Part shown: in pieces, positions 17,852 to 26,321 of the stretch
How positions within the stretch are numbered: position 1 is the first letter of the stretch
How the letters are laid out: every line of letters begins with the position of its first letter
Assembly (NCBI RefSeq): GCF_000022085.1
Contig: NC_011894.1
Location: forward strand, 5,292,001-5,356,000
Direction of reading: 5' to 3'
Length of the DNA stretch: 64,000 nucleotides
Origin: Methylobacterium nodulans ORS 2060
Lineage (GTDB): Bacteria > Pseudomonadota > Alphaproteobacteria > Rhizobiales > Beijerinckiaceae
The notes under the pieces: model-generated
What the model saw: only the letters and a program-made list of their open reading frames with translations
Told to the model about the DNA's origin: nothing
Databases searched by the model: none
Position numbers and translations under genes: made by a program

Positions 17852-19060
17852 ATGCCCGACGCCTACATCTACGACCACGTCCGCACGCCGCGCGGCCGCG
17901 GCAAGCCCGACGGCTCCCTGCATGAGGTGACGGCGCTTCGCCTCGCCGAGACGGCCCTGCGCGCCCTCAAGGACCGCAACGGACTCGATAAGGCCGCCGT
18001 CGACGACGTGGTGCTCGGCTGCGTCGATCCGGTCGGCGAGGCCGGCGGCGACATCGCCCGGGCCGCGGCGCTCGTCGCCGATTACGGCGAGCAGGTGCCG
18101 GGGGTGCAGATCAACCGGTTCTGCGCCTCGGGCCTCGACGCGGTGAACTTCGCCGCCGCGCAGGTGATGAGCGGGCAGCACGACCTCACGGTCGGCGGCG
18201 GCGTCGAGTCGATGAGCCGTATCGGGCTTGGCGCCTCCGGCGGCGCCTGGCCGGTGGATCCATCCATCGCGGTGAAGTCCTACTTCATGCCGCAGGGCGT
18301 CTCGGCGGACCTGATCGCCACCAAGTACGGCCTCACCCGCGACCTCTGCGACGCCTATGCGGTCGAATCGCAGCAGCGCGCCGCCCGCGCTTGGCAGGAG
18401 GGCCGCTTCGCGAACGCGGTGGTGCCGGTGCGCGACGTCAACGGCCTGACCCTGCTCGCCACCGACGAGCACATGCGGCCGGGCACCGACATGCAGACGC
18501 TCGGCGCGCTCAAGCCCTCCTTTGCCCAGATGGCGCAGATGGGGGGCTTCGAGGCGGTGGCCATCGCGGCCCATCCGGAGGTCGAGGCCCTCGACCATGT
18601 CCACCATCCGGGCAATTCCTCCGGCATCGTCGACGGCGCCGCCGCGGTGCTGATCGGCTCGAAGGAGGCGGGAACCGCCGCGGGCCTCAAAGCCCGCGCC
18701 CGTATCCGGGCCTTCGCCAATATCGGCTCCGATCCGGCGCTGATGCTGACCGGGCCGATCGACGTGACCCGCAAGGTGCTGAAGCGCGCCGGCATGTCGC
18801 TTGCCGACATCGACCTCATCGAGATCAACGAGGCCTTCGCCTCGGTGGTCCTGCGCTTCCAGCAGGCCTTCGACCTCGATCCGGAGAAGGTCAACGTGAA
18901 TGGCGGCGCCATCGCCATGGGCCATCCGCTCGGGGCCACCGGCGCGATGATCCTCGGCACCGCGCTCGACGAGCTGGAGCGCACCGGCCGGTCGACGGCC
19001 CTGGTGACGCTCTGCATCGGCGCCGGCATGGGGACCGCAACCATCATCGAGCGGGTCTGA
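17852..19060 (+). CDS. Acetyl-CoA C-acyltransferase (thiolase)
   Basis: 402 residues, thiolase fold. Nucleophile Cys91 in INRFCASGLDAV, GGGVESMSRIG, the active-site His region NGGAIAMGHPLGATGA, INEAFASVVL and the second cysteine in CIGAGMGTATIIERV. Cleaves 3-ketoacyl-CoA in the last step of beta-oxidation. The frame is open far upstream inside the acyl-CoA dehydrogenase, but the family N-terminus MPDAYIYDHVRTPRGRGKPD begins at 17852. Likely works with the neighbouring acyl-CoA dehydrogenase and FadJ-like protein. Confidence 0.94.
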   Translation: MPDAYIYDHVRTPRGRGKPDGSLHEVTALRLAETALRALKDRNGLDKAAVDDVVLGCVDPVGEAGGDIARAAALVADYGEQVPGVQINRFCASGLDAVNFAAAQVMSGQHDLTVGGGVESMSRIGLGASGGAWPVDPSIAVKSYFMPQGVSADLIATKYGLTRDLCDAYAVESQQRAARAWQEGRFANAVVPVRDVNGLTLLATDEHMRPGTDMQTLGALKPSFAQMAQMGGFEAVAIAAHPEVEALDHVHHPGNSSGIVDGAAAVLIGSKEAGTAAGLKARARIRAFANIGSDPALMLTGPIDVTRKVLKRAGMSLADIDLIEINEAFASVVLRFQQAFDLDPEKVNVNGGAIAMGHPLGATGAMILGTALDELERTGRSTALVTLCIGAGMGTATIIERV

Positions 19061-19196
19061 ACCGGCTCGCTGGGGCGGCGGACACGGGTTCCGTGTCCAG
19101 CGGACACGATTCCAGTCCGAAGGGGGTGCTTGACGCTGGCGCCGCCACCGGGCCTTCGGTCGGCGGCCTTCCCAAGCCACTCAACAGGAAACGCTC

Positions 19197-19670
19197 ATGA
19201 CCAAGTTGCTTCCCCTCCTCGGCCTCGCGCTCGCGCTCGCAAGCCCGTCGGCGCTGGCGAACGACCGCGCGGCGCTCGCCCGCACCATCATCGAGCGGAC
19301 CGTCGCCAAGAATCTCGGCCTCGCCTTCAAGCAGGCCGAGGAGCGCTCGCTGGCCTCGCTGCCCGCCGAGAAGGCCGACAGGCTGCGCCCCGAGCTCGAC
19401 AAGGGATTCGAGCAGGAGCGCGCCAAACTCGTGGACGAACTGTCGAAGGAATACGCCCAGAAGTTCAGCGACGACGAGCTGAAGCAGCTCCTGAAGATCT
19501 ACGACGATCCCGTCTACCAGAAGTTCCAGGCGGTGAACGCGGACCCGAACTCGCTGGTGTCGAGCATCACCAAGGATGCGGTGACGCGGATGATGAACAT
19601 GCTGGCGCTCGCGACCATGGCCCAGCAGCAGCCGCAGCCGGGTGCCGGCCCGGCCCCGAAACAGCCCTGA
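19197..19670 (+). CDS. Secreted DUF2059-like protein
   Basis: 157 residues with a clear signal peptide (MTKLLPLLGLALALASPSAL, cleavage near ALA-ND). The mature part is helical and charged and contains KFSDDELKQLLKIYDDPVYQ, which resembles the DUF2059 core. The C-terminus is Gln/Pro-rich. Function unknown; periplasmic location inferred. It sits inside the beta-oxidation set but after 136 nt, so it may not be part of the same transcript. Confidence 0.75.
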   Translation: MTKLLPLLGLALALASPSALANDRAALARTIIERTVAKNLGLAFKQAEERSLASLPAEKADRLRPELDKGFEQERAKLVDELSKEYAQKFSDDELKQLLKIYDDPVYQKFQAVNADPNSLVSSITKDAVTRMMNMLALATMAQQQPQPGAGPAPKQP

Positions 19671-19678
19671 CCGGAACC

Positions 19679-19709
19679 CCTCCGCGGCCGGCTCGCCCCG
19701 CCGCGGAGG
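19679..19709. terminator. GC-rich hairpin between DUF2059 gene and fadJ-like gene
   Basis: Arms CCTCCGCGGC (19679-19688) and GCCGCGGAGG (19700-19709) form a perfect 10-bp stem with an 11-nt loop, 9 nt after the stop codon. There is no T-run, so it may be an attenuator or mRNA-stability hairpin rather than a full terminator. Confidence 0.45.
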
Positions 19710-19742
19710 GCCGCTCCAGGTCCTTGAGTTAAGGACGCCCCG

Positions 19743-21944
19743 ATGGACCTCACGAACTTCCGCTTCGAGACCGATTCCGACGGCATCGCGCTCGCGACCT
19801 GGGACATGCCCGGCCGCTCGATGAACGTCATCACCCCGGAGGTGATCGCCGAGCTCGACCGGATCGTCGACGCGGTGGCGGCTGACGCGTCCATCAAGGG
19901 CTGCGTCATCACCTCGGGCAAGGATGCCTTCTCGGGCGGCGCCGACCTGACGATGCTGCAGGGGCTCGGGGCGGAATATGCCCGGCTCGCGCGGGAGCGC
20001 GGCGAGGAGGAGGCCATGCGCTTCTTCTTCGAGGAATCGCGCCGCCTCACGCTCCTCTACCGGAAGCTCGAGACCTGCGGGAAGCCCTTCGCGGCGGCCG
20101 TGCACGGCGCCTGCCTCGGGGGCGCCTTCGAGCTGGCGCTGGCCTGCCACCACCGCATCCTCTCGGATGACGACAAGACCCGCGTCGGCCTGCCCGAGAT
20201 CAAGGTCGGGCTGTTCCCGGGCGCCGGCGGCACCCAGCGCGTCGCCCGCCTGATGCAGACCGGCGACGCCCTCCAGATGCTGTTCAAGGGCGAGCAAATC
20301 CGCCCGCTCATGGCCCGCAATATGGGCCTCGTCCATGCGGTCGCCAAACGCGAGGAGATCGTCGATCAGGCCAAGGCCTGGATCAAGAACGGCGGCTCGG
20401 CCGTCGCGCCCTGGGACCAGCCGAAGTTCAAGGCGCCCTCGGGCAAGGTCTACTCGCCCGCCGGCATGATGACCTGGCCGCCCGCCAACGCCATCTACCG
20501 CCGCGAGACCCACGACAACTACCCGGCCGCGAAGGCGATCCTGCAATCCGTCTACGAGGGCCTGCAGCTGCCGATGGATCTCGCGCTCAAGGTCGAGAGC
20601 CGCTACTTCGCCAAGATCCTGCGCTCGCCGGAAGCCGCGGCGATGATCCGCTCGCTCTTCATCTCGATGGGCGAACTCAACAAGGGCGCCCGGCGCCCCG
20701 CCTCAGTCGGTCCCGTCAGCCTGAAGCGCGTCGGCGTCGTCGGCGCCGGCTTCATGGGCGCAGGGATTGCCTATGTCACGGCCCAGGCCGGACTGGAGGT
20801 CGTCCTCATCGACCAGTCGGTCGAGGCGGCCGAGAAGGGCAAGGCCTACGCCCACAAGCTCGTCACCGACCAGATCATGAAGGGGCGCGCCAAGACCGCG
20901 GATCGGGACGCGCTCCTCGCCCGCATCACCGCCACGGCCGATTATGCGGCGCTTTCGGGCTGCGACCTCGTGATCGAGGCGGTGTTCGAGGACCCGACGG
21001 TCAAGGCCGAGGTCATCGCCAAGGTCGAGGCGGCGATCCCCCCCGGGGCCATCTTCGCCTCCAACACCTCCACGCTGCCGATCACCGGCCTGGCCAAGGC
21101 GTCGAGCCGGCCCGACCAGTTCATCGGCATCCACTTCTTCTCGCCGGTCGAGAAGATGATGCTGGTCGAGATCATCATGGGCCGGGCAACCGGCGAGCGG
21201 GCGCTCGCCGCTTCCCTCGACTACGTGCGAGCGATCAAGAAGACGCCGATCGTGGTCAACGATGCCCGCGGCTTCTTCGCCAACCGCTGCGTCGGCGCCT
21301 ATATACTCGAAGGGCACCTGATGCTCGCCGAGGGCGTGCCGGCCGCGATGATCGAGAATGCCGGCCGGCAGGCCGGCATGCCGGTGGGTCCGCTCTCCCT
21401 CAACGACGAGGTCGGCGTCGACCTCGGGCTGAAGATCCTGAAGGCCACCAAGGCGCAGCTCGGGGACGGCGCGGTCAACCCGGTGCAGGAGCGCATCCTC
21501 ACGGCGCTCGTCGAGCGGGAAGGCCGGCTCGGACGCAAGAACCGCAAGGGCTTCTACGACTATCCCGAGGCCGGGCCGAAGCGGCTCTGGCCCGGCCTCG
21601 CGGATCTGGCCGGCGCGCGCCTCGACCCCGACGCGGTGGATTTCTTCGAGCTGAAGCAGCGCCTCCTGGTGGCGCAGGCGGTCGAGGCCGCCCGGGTCTA
21701 CGGCGAGGGCGTGGTGACGGATCCGCGCGAGGCCGATGTCGGTTCGATCCTCGGCTTCGGCTTTGCGCCCTTCACGGGCGGCGTCCTGTCCTACATCGAC
21801 GGGATGGGCGCGCGGCGTTTCGTGGAGTTGTGCCGGCGCCTGGAGGCCAGGCACGGCGGCCGCTTCACGCCGCCCGGCAACCTGATTGCCATGGCGGAGA
21901 CGGGCGGGGGATTCTATCGCCCTGCCGAAACGCAGGCGGCCTGA
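19743..21944 (+). CDS. fadJ: Bifunctional enoyl-CoA hydratase / 3-hydroxyacyl-CoA dehydrogenase
   Basis: 733 residues. The N-terminal crotonase domain has ITSGKDAFSGGADLTML, the oxyanion-hole loop HGACLGGAFELALACH and catalytic Glu in LPEIKVGLFPGAGGTQR. The dehydrogenase domain follows: NAD motif GVVGAGFMGAGIAYVTAQAG near 332, catalytic His region IGIHFFSPVEKMMLVEI, and NDARGFFANR. It carries out the two middle steps of beta-oxidation. FadJ-type (rather than FadB) is chosen because the thiolase is not directly fused in an fadBA pair and the order is alphaproteobacterial; the symbol is a family-level assignment. Confidence 0.93.
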   Translation: MDLTNFRFETDSDGIALATWDMPGRSMNVITPEVIAELDRIVDAVAADASIKGCVITSGKDAFSGGADLTMLQGLGAEYARLARERGEEEAMRFFFEESRRLTLLYRKLETCGKPFAAAVHGACLGGAFELALACHHRILSDDDKTRVGLPEIKVGLFPGAGGTQRVARLMQTGDALQMLFKGEQIRPLMARNMGLVHAVAKREEIVDQAKAWIKNGGSAVAPWDQPKFKAPSGKVYSPAGMMTWPPANAIYRRETHDNYPAAKAILQSVYEGLQLPMDLALKVESRYFAKILRSPEAAAMIRSLFISMGELNKGARRPASVGPVSLKRVGVVGAGFMGAGIAYVTAQAGLEVVLIDQSVEAAEKGKAYAHKLVTDQIMKGRAKTADRDALLARITATADYAALSGCDLVIEAVFEDPTVKAEVIAKVEAAIPPGAIFASNTSTLPITGLAKASSRPDQFIGIHFFSPVEKMMLVEIIMGRATGERALAASLDYVRAIKKTPIVVNDARGFFANRCVGAYILEGHLMLAEGVPAAMIENAGRQAGMPVGPLSLNDEVGVDLGLKILKATKAQLGDGAVNPVQERILTALVEREGRLGRKNRKGFYDYPEAGPKRLWPGLADLAGARLDPDAVDFFELKQRLLVAQAVEAARVYGEGVVTDPREADVGSILGFGFAPFTGGVLSYIDGMGARRFVELCRRLEARHGGRFTPPGNLIAMAETGGGFYRPAETQAA

Positions 21945-22363
21945 CTGCCACAACGGCCCGGCCGCCGCAGCCGCCAGCCGGCTGAGACGAACCGACGTCA
22001 GACTGCCCTCCCGGGCGGCGTCGCAGCCGCGAGGACGGGCGGCGATGAGCGGGTTCGAGTCACGGTCCGGCGTGCGGCGGGCGGTCCTCGTATTGGTGCG
22101 ACGCCGCCGAGGCCGGCTCGGCACGGTTGCGCGGCCGAGGAGTGACCGCCCGCGGCGAGGCATGGGGGGCGACCGATCGGACCGCGCCGTCCCCGCACGA
22201 GATGGATCACGCCAAGACAGCTCCCGTCATCGCGTTGCATCAGTTGCACGGCGCATTGCTTCGATCTTGTTCAGCAGATCGAATCCTTAACGATTGCACT
22301 GCACCAATCCGGTCCCAGAGCCCGCAGACCCATCATGGATCGGGCTGCCGCAGGAGCCCTCCC
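21945..22363. other. Non-coding gap before chemoreceptor gene
   Basis: No credible gene. The first 260 bases are very GC-rich; the last 100 (for example CTTGTTCAGCAGATCGAATCCTTAACG around 22267-22293) are more AT-rich and probably hold the chemoreceptor promoter, although no clear -35/-10 pair stands out. Confidence 0.4.
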
Positions 22364-24052
22364 TTGTCCTTCGATCGTCTCTCCATTCGTGCAAAGCTGG
22401 TGGCGGCCTTCGCCGTCCTCACGGCGCTCATGATCGGCCTCGGCTGTATCAGCCTTGCGGGATTGACGCGGATCGACACGCTTCTCCAGCGGGTTCAGAA
22501 GGACCGGCTTCCGAGCGTACGGACGGCCGGCGAGATCGATGCGCTGACCGGCCGCTACAACACCAGCCTGATTCGTCATCTTCTGACCACCGACGAGAAG
22601 AGCCTCGCCGGCGTCGATGCCGATCTCGCGCAGCGCCGCGCCAAGCTCGACGAGGCGACGACGCGCTACCTCCCGCTCATCGGCAGCGATGCGGAACGCA
22701 CCCTCTTCGAGACCTTCCGGCGCGACTGGCAAGCCTTCCTCGGCGTTGCCGACGCCATGACGACCCTCTCCCGCTCCGGGCAGAAGGCCGAGGCGCTGGC
22801 GCTCTACGAGGCCAAGGGCGTGGCCTCGCGGCGCGAGGCCTCGGTGGCCCTCGACAGGCTCATCAGCCTCAACAACGAGGGCGCGGCGCAGGCCGAGCGC
22901 GAGGCGACGGCGCTCTATGGCGAGATGACGACCTGGGTGCTGTCCGCAGCGGGCGGCGCGATCCTGCTCTCGGTCATCCTCGCCGCCCTCATCACCCGCG
23001 GCATCACCCGCGGCATCGCGTCGATCCTGCGCCCGATGCAGGCCCTCGCCGAGGGCGACCTCGCGATCACCGTCCCGCATCAGGGCGCCCGCACCGAGAT
23101 CGGCCGCATCGCCGATGCGGTCCAGGTCTTCAAGGAGGCGCTCTTGCGGATGCGGGCGCTGGAGGCCGAGACCGCCGCGGCGCGAGCGGATGCCGAGACC
23201 CAGCGCCGGGCGGCGATGCGCGAGATGGCGGACGGGTTCGAGGCCGCCGTCGGCGGCATTCTCGGCACGGTCACGGCGGCGGCCGCCCAGCTTCAGGCGA
23301 CCGCCCACGGCATGACCCAGAACGCCTCCGAGACCGCCAGCCGCTCCGCCACCGTGGCCGCCGCCGCCGAGGAGGCGGCCGCGAACGTCACTACCGTCTC
23401 GGCTGCGACGGAGGAACTCGGCGCCTCGGTGCAGGAGATCGGCCGGCAGGTGCATGGCTCGGCCGAACTCGCCCGAGCAGCGGTCGCCGAGGCGGGCCAG
23501 ACCGCCTCCGTGGTGCAGGACCTGAGCCGGGCCGCGGCGGAGATCGGCGACGTGGTCGCGATGATCTCGACCATCGCGGGCCAGACCAACCTGCTGGCGC
23601 TCAACGCCACCATTGAGGCGGCGCGGGCCGGCGAGGCCGGCCGCGGCTTCGCGGTGGTCGCCGCCGAGGTCAAGGAACTCGCCGGCCAGACCGCGCGGGC
23701 GACCGAGCAGATCACCGGCCAGATCGGCCGCATCCAGGGCTCGACCGGTGAGGCCGTGGCGGCGATCGGCCGGATCACCGGCGTCATCCGGCAGATCAGC
23801 GAGGTCTCGGGCTCGATCGCGGCGGCGGTGGAGGAGCAGGGCGCGGCCACCCAGGAGATCGTGCGCAACGTCACCCAGGCGGCGGTCGGAACGAGCGACG
23901 TCACGGCGACGATCGGCGCGGTCGCGGGCGCCGCGGAAGAGACCGGGGCCGCCGCCGCGCAGGTGCTGGCCTCGGCCTCCGACCTGTCCCGGCAATCCGA
24001 GCGGCTGAGCGGCGAGGTCGTCCACTTCCTGGCCACCGTGCGGGCGGCGTGA
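22364..24052 (+). CDS. Methyl-accepting chemotaxis protein
   Basis: 562 residues from a TTG start at 22364; AGGAG lies 7 nt upstream and the next residues, [16 protein letters not shown], fit an MCP N-terminus. TM1 about 10-32, periplasmic four-helix-bundle type sensor (33-185), TM2 about 187-208 ([20 protein letters not shown]), HAMP, then the cytoplasmic signalling hairpin with the conserved tip [20 protein letters not shown]. The ligand is not predictable. The frame is open upstream to 22127 but that part looks non-coding. Confidence 0.92.
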   Translation: MSFDRLSIRAKLVAAFAVLTALMIGLGCISLAGLTRIDTLLQRVQKDRLPSVRTAGEIDALTGRYNTSLIRHLLTTDEKSLAGVDADLAQRRAKLDEATTRYLPLIGSDAERTLFETFRRDWQAFLGVADAMTTLSRSGQKAEALALYEAKGVASRREASVALDRLISLNNEGAAQAEREATALYGEMTTWVLSAAGGAILLSVILAALITRGITRGIASILRPMQALAEGDLAITVPHQGARTEIGRIADAVQVFKEALLRMRALEAETAAARADAETQRRAAMREMADGFEAAVGGILGTVTAAAAQLQATAHGMTQNASETASRSATVAAAAEEAAANVTTVSAATEELGASVQEIGRQVHGSAELARAAVAEAGQTASVVQDLSRAAAEIGDVVAMISTIAGQTNLLALNATIEAARAGEAGRGFAVVAAEVKELAGQTARATEQITGQIGRIQGSTGEAVAAIGRITGVIRQISEVSGSIAAAVEEQGAATQEIVRNVTQAAVGTSDVTATIGAVAGAAEETGAAAAQVLASASDLSRQSERLSGEVVHFLATVRAA

Positions 24053-24070
24053 TGCCGCCCGCCTGACCAG

Positions 24071-24475
24071 TCAGGCCAGCGCCGCCGTCACCTCGATCTC
24101 GACCTTCATCTCCAGCCGCAGCAGGCCCGCCACGACGAGGAGCGTCGCGGCGGGCCTGATCTCGCCCATCACCCGGCCGCACACGGCGACCACTGCCTCC
24201 GCATGGCTGCGCTCGGTGACGTAGTAGGTCGCCCGCGCCACCTGCTCCAGGGAGGAGCCGGCTTCGGCGAGGACTGCCGCGATGGTCCGCCAGCACGCCT
24301 CCGCCTGTGCGGCCGGATCCTCCGGCATGCTCATGGTGGCGTAGTCGTAGCCCGTCGTCCCGGCGACGAACACGAAGCCGCCCTGCACCACGGCCCGGGA
24401 ATACCCGTAGGCCCGCTCGAAGGGCGAGCCGCCGTCGACCTGCCTGCGCATCTCCAAGTCCATCCCGGTCCCCAT
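24071..24475 (-). CDS. RidA family (YjgF/YER057c/UK114) protein
   Basis: 134 residues: SPFERAYGYSRAVVQGGFVF, VAGTTGYDY and ATYYVTERSHAEAV match the Rid fold, which deaminates reactive enamine/imine intermediates or has diverged functions. The active-site Arg near the end is not clearly present: the usual PxARxxV is replaced by IRPAATLLVVAGL, with Ala where archetypal RidA has Arg. Hence a Rid subfamily member rather than archetypal RidA. An internal ATG four codons in is an alternative start. Convergent with the chemoreceptor, 18 nt apart. Confidence 0.85.
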   Translation of the reverse strand: MGTGMDLEMRRQVDGGSPFERAYGYSRAVVQGGFVFVAGTTGYDYATMSMPEDPAAQAEACWRTIAAVLAEAGSSLEQVARATYYVTERSHAEAVVAVCGRVMGEIRPAATLLVVAGLLRLEMKVEIEVTAALA

Positions 24476-24563
24476 CGGCCGCCAATGGCACGATACGCGA
24501 GCAGGTGAGTTTCGCGATGTCCTCGATGCGGGTCGGGCCGGCGCGGAACTCTGCTCCGTCCCA

Positions 24564-24740
24564 TCCCGCTCCCTCTGTCCCGGACGACTGCAGCGTCAGC
24601 GGAAGAAGATCCGGGAACCAGCACGAGGACTCGCCGCGAAGCGGCTCCGCATGTCTTCACCGTGGCTGACCAGCGGTCGCTGTGCGACGTCCTGTGCTGG
24701 GTCCCGGGTCGCACTCCGCTGACGCTGCATGCGCCCGGGA
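24564..24740. repeat. Family C palindromic repeat, interrupted by IS110 element
   Basis: Left arm TCCCGCTCCCTCTGTCCCGG (24564-24583), then CTGCAGCGTCAGCGGA (24588-24603) and CCGGGAACCAGCAC. The inverted counterpart follows at about 24696-24740: GTGCTGGGTCCCGGG, TCCGCTGACGCTGCATG, CGCCCGGGA. The expected end of the right arm, complementary to GCTCCCTCT, is missing here and appears as AGAGGGAGCGGGA right after the IS element (25917-25929). Confidence 0.7.
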
Positions 24741-24758
24741 AAGCATCTGTGTTTGGCG

Positions 24759-25739
24759 TCAAGCCTGTTGGGGCTGATTTGGCGTCCAGAGGCGGTCCTG
24801 AGCGATGAGGCTGTTGGCCAGCACGGCGAGCTTGCGGGCCACGGCGATGATGGCGCACTTTGGCTTCTTGCCGTTGGCGATCAGGCGTTCGTGGAAGGCT
24901 TTCAGGCCGGCGTTGTGGCGGGCGGCCGAGAGCGCCGCGAGGTAGAGGACGCGGCGCACGGGCGGGCGGCCGCCCCAGATGACCCGCACGCCCTGGCGCG
25001 CGCCGGAATCGTCGGCGACCGGCGCCAGGCCCGCCAGCAGGCCGATCTGCCGGCTGCTGCAGGTGCCCAGCTCGGCCAGGCTGGCCACCAGGGTGGCCGC
25101 GATCGTGTCCCCGATCGAGGGGATCGAGACCAGGATGGCATGCCGCCGGGCCAGTCCGGGATCGGCCGCGATGAGCCGGCGGATCTCGCCGGCAAGGGCC
25201 TCGATGTCCGCGGCGATCCTGGCCAGACGGTCCTGGAGCTGGCGGATCAGGAACGGGCTTGCGGCCGCGGCCAGCTGGTTCTTGAGGGCGGTTTGTTCGG
25301 CCACGGCGCTGTCGCGGGCCGCGACCAGTTCCTGGAGCGCTTCGAGCGCGTCCGAGGCCGGCGGGCGCTGCGGGGGGGCCATCACCGCGGCAAACTGCGC
25401 CAGCACGCGGGCATCGAGCCGATCGGTCTTGGCCCAGATGCCTTGCGCCTTGGCGAACATGCGCACCCGAAACGGATCGACGACGGCGACCGGCAGGCCC
25501 GAGGCATGCAGGCTGCGGCGGGTCTGGCGGTGCCACTTGCCGGTGGCCTCGACCACGACCAGCCCCAGAGCAAAGCGCCCAAGCCAGCGCTTGAGCTGCC
25601 GGATGCCGACCTCGGTATTGGCGAACCGCTGGGCTTGGCCGGAGGGGAGGACGTGGACGTCGAGCCAGCTCTTGCTGACGTCGATCCCCACGCTAGACTT
25701 GCCCGCGGTCTCTTGTTTGGACACTTCCTTGCCTTGCAT
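24759..25739 (-). CDS. IS110-family transposase (DEDD recombinase)
   Basis: 326 residues from ATG 25739 (MQGKEVSKQETAGKSSVGID). The RuvC-like DEDD domain has VGIDVSKSWLDVHV, the Glu in LVVVEATGKWHRQ, and the last acidic pair in KTDRLDARVLAQF. A coiled middle follows, then the C-terminal Tnp domain with IPSIGDTIAATLVA and the conserved serine region VADDSGARQGVRVIWGG. Length is close to the family's usual 310-400. The reading frame is intact, so the element may still be active. A longer open frame begins at 25913 but covers the non-coding IS end. Confidence 0.92.
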   Translation of the reverse strand: MQGKEVSKQETAGKSSVGIDVSKSWLDVHVLPSGQAQRFANTEVGIRQLKRWLGRFALGLVVVEATGKWHRQTRRSLHASGLPVAVVDPFRVRMFAKAQGIWAKTDRLDARVLAQFAAVMAPPQRPPASDALEALQELVAARDSAVAEQTALKNQLAAAASPFLIRQLQDRLARIAADIEALAGEIRRLIAADPGLARRHAILVSIPSIGDTIAATLVASLAELGTCSSRQIGLLAGLAPVADDSGARQGVRVIWGGRPPVRRVLYLAALSAARHNAGLKAFHERLIANGKKPKCAIIAVARKLAVLANSLIAQDRLWTPNQPQQA

Positions 25740-25916
25740 ACGGGACTTGCTCCCCAGCATCTGTTCAGGACAAGAGCCAGAGGGCGGCCGGATCCTGCTT
25801 TCCCACGGTGCCAATCCTAGAGGGAGATCGATCCCGGCCGCCCGCGTCGCGGCCGGTGGCCACCGGCCGCGACGCACCTCACAGCTTGGTGCGCTGGTCG
25901 GCCCGTCAAACATGCA
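25740..25916 (-). ncRNA. Candidate bridge RNA region of the IS110 element
   Basis: In IS110-group elements the RNA that recognises target and donor DNA is encoded in the non-coding end upstream of the transposase. This segment fits by position and length. It can fold: GTCGCGGCCGG (25854-25864) and CCGGCCGCGAC (25863-25873 region) form a strong hairpin, and GGCCGG...CCGGCC arms surround 25796-25846. Loops and guide matches were not computed. Confidence 0.4.
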
Positions 25917-25949
25917 AGAGGGAGCGGGAGGCCGGGCGCGCCGATCGTC

Positions 25950-25982
25950 GACCGTCTCCGAACCAAGCGTTCGGAGACGGTC
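25950..25982 (-). terminator. Hairpin at the end of the marR operon
   Basis: Arms GACCGTCTCCGAAC (25950-25963) and GTTCGGAGACGGTC (25969-25982) form a perfect 14-bp stem with a 5-nt loop. It starts one base beyond the stop codon of the 112-residue protein on the minus strand. There is no T-run on the minus strand, so termination would be atypical. Confidence 0.55.
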
Positions 25983-26321
25983 TCACGCGGCCGCGAGCTG
26001 GCCGAGATGCGCCGTGAGGTCGACTGCCTCGCCGGCGGCGTTCACCGTCTCGAAATAGTCGTGCCACCCGGACGCGGCGATGCCCTCCACCAGCGCGTCC
26101 AGGGCCGAGCGGTCAGGCGCTCGCCACACGGCGAAGAATCGCTGTCCGGCGGAGTTGGCGACATCTCCGGCGATCTCGCCGAAGGCCAGCGGTTCGATGC
26201 CGAGCGCCAGGATCGCGCCCATCCCCTCGCCGATTCGGGAGAAGACGGCCTGCCGCGCATCCGCGTCGAGCCGGAGCCAAGCGGGCTTCGGCGCATAGAG
26301 CTCGATCAGCATGTGGTGCAT
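25983..26321 (-). CDS. Small conserved hypothetical protein (DUF6616-like)
   Basis: 112 residues, MHHMLIELYAPKPAWLRLDA and onward, with a ferredoxin-like alternation of strands and helices and a pattern GQRFFAVWRAPDRSALDALVEG seen in small dimeric alpha-beta barrel proteins. Family name is from memory and tentative. GAAGGA lies upstream of the ATG at 26321. The gene overlaps the alkylation-repair gene by 16 nt and is third in the marR operon. Confidence 0.75.
   Translation of the reverse strand: MHHMLIELYAPKPAWLRLDADARQAVFSRIGEGMGAILALGIEPLAFGEIAGDVANSAGQRFFAVWRAPDRSALDALVEGIAASGWHDYFETVNAAGEAVDLTAHLGQLAAA

Larger units (their letters stand above)
24741..25916 (-). mobile_element. IS110-family insertion sequence
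   Basis: About 1.18 kb. Boundaries are inferred from the interrupted palindrome: repeat sequence stops at 24740 and resumes at about 25917. As expected for IS110 there are no obvious terminal inverted repeats or target duplication. The single transposase reads on the minus strand with a long (about 180 nt) non-coding end upstream of it and a short one (18 nt) downstream, the IS110-group (not IS1111) layout. Confidence 0.72.

Noticed and set aside
22045-22065. GGTTCGAGTC, similar to a tRNA T-loop
   Set aside because: No acceptor stem, anticodon or D arms can be formed around it on either strand.
21945-22363. Small open frames between fadJ-like and chemoreceptor genes
   Set aside because: Arg-rich, no ribosome binding site, mutually overlapping on both strands.
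25740-25913. 58-codon N-terminal extension of the IS110 transposase
   Set aside because: Covers the structured non-coding IS end; the family N-terminus begins near VGIDVSK and ATG 25739 suffices.
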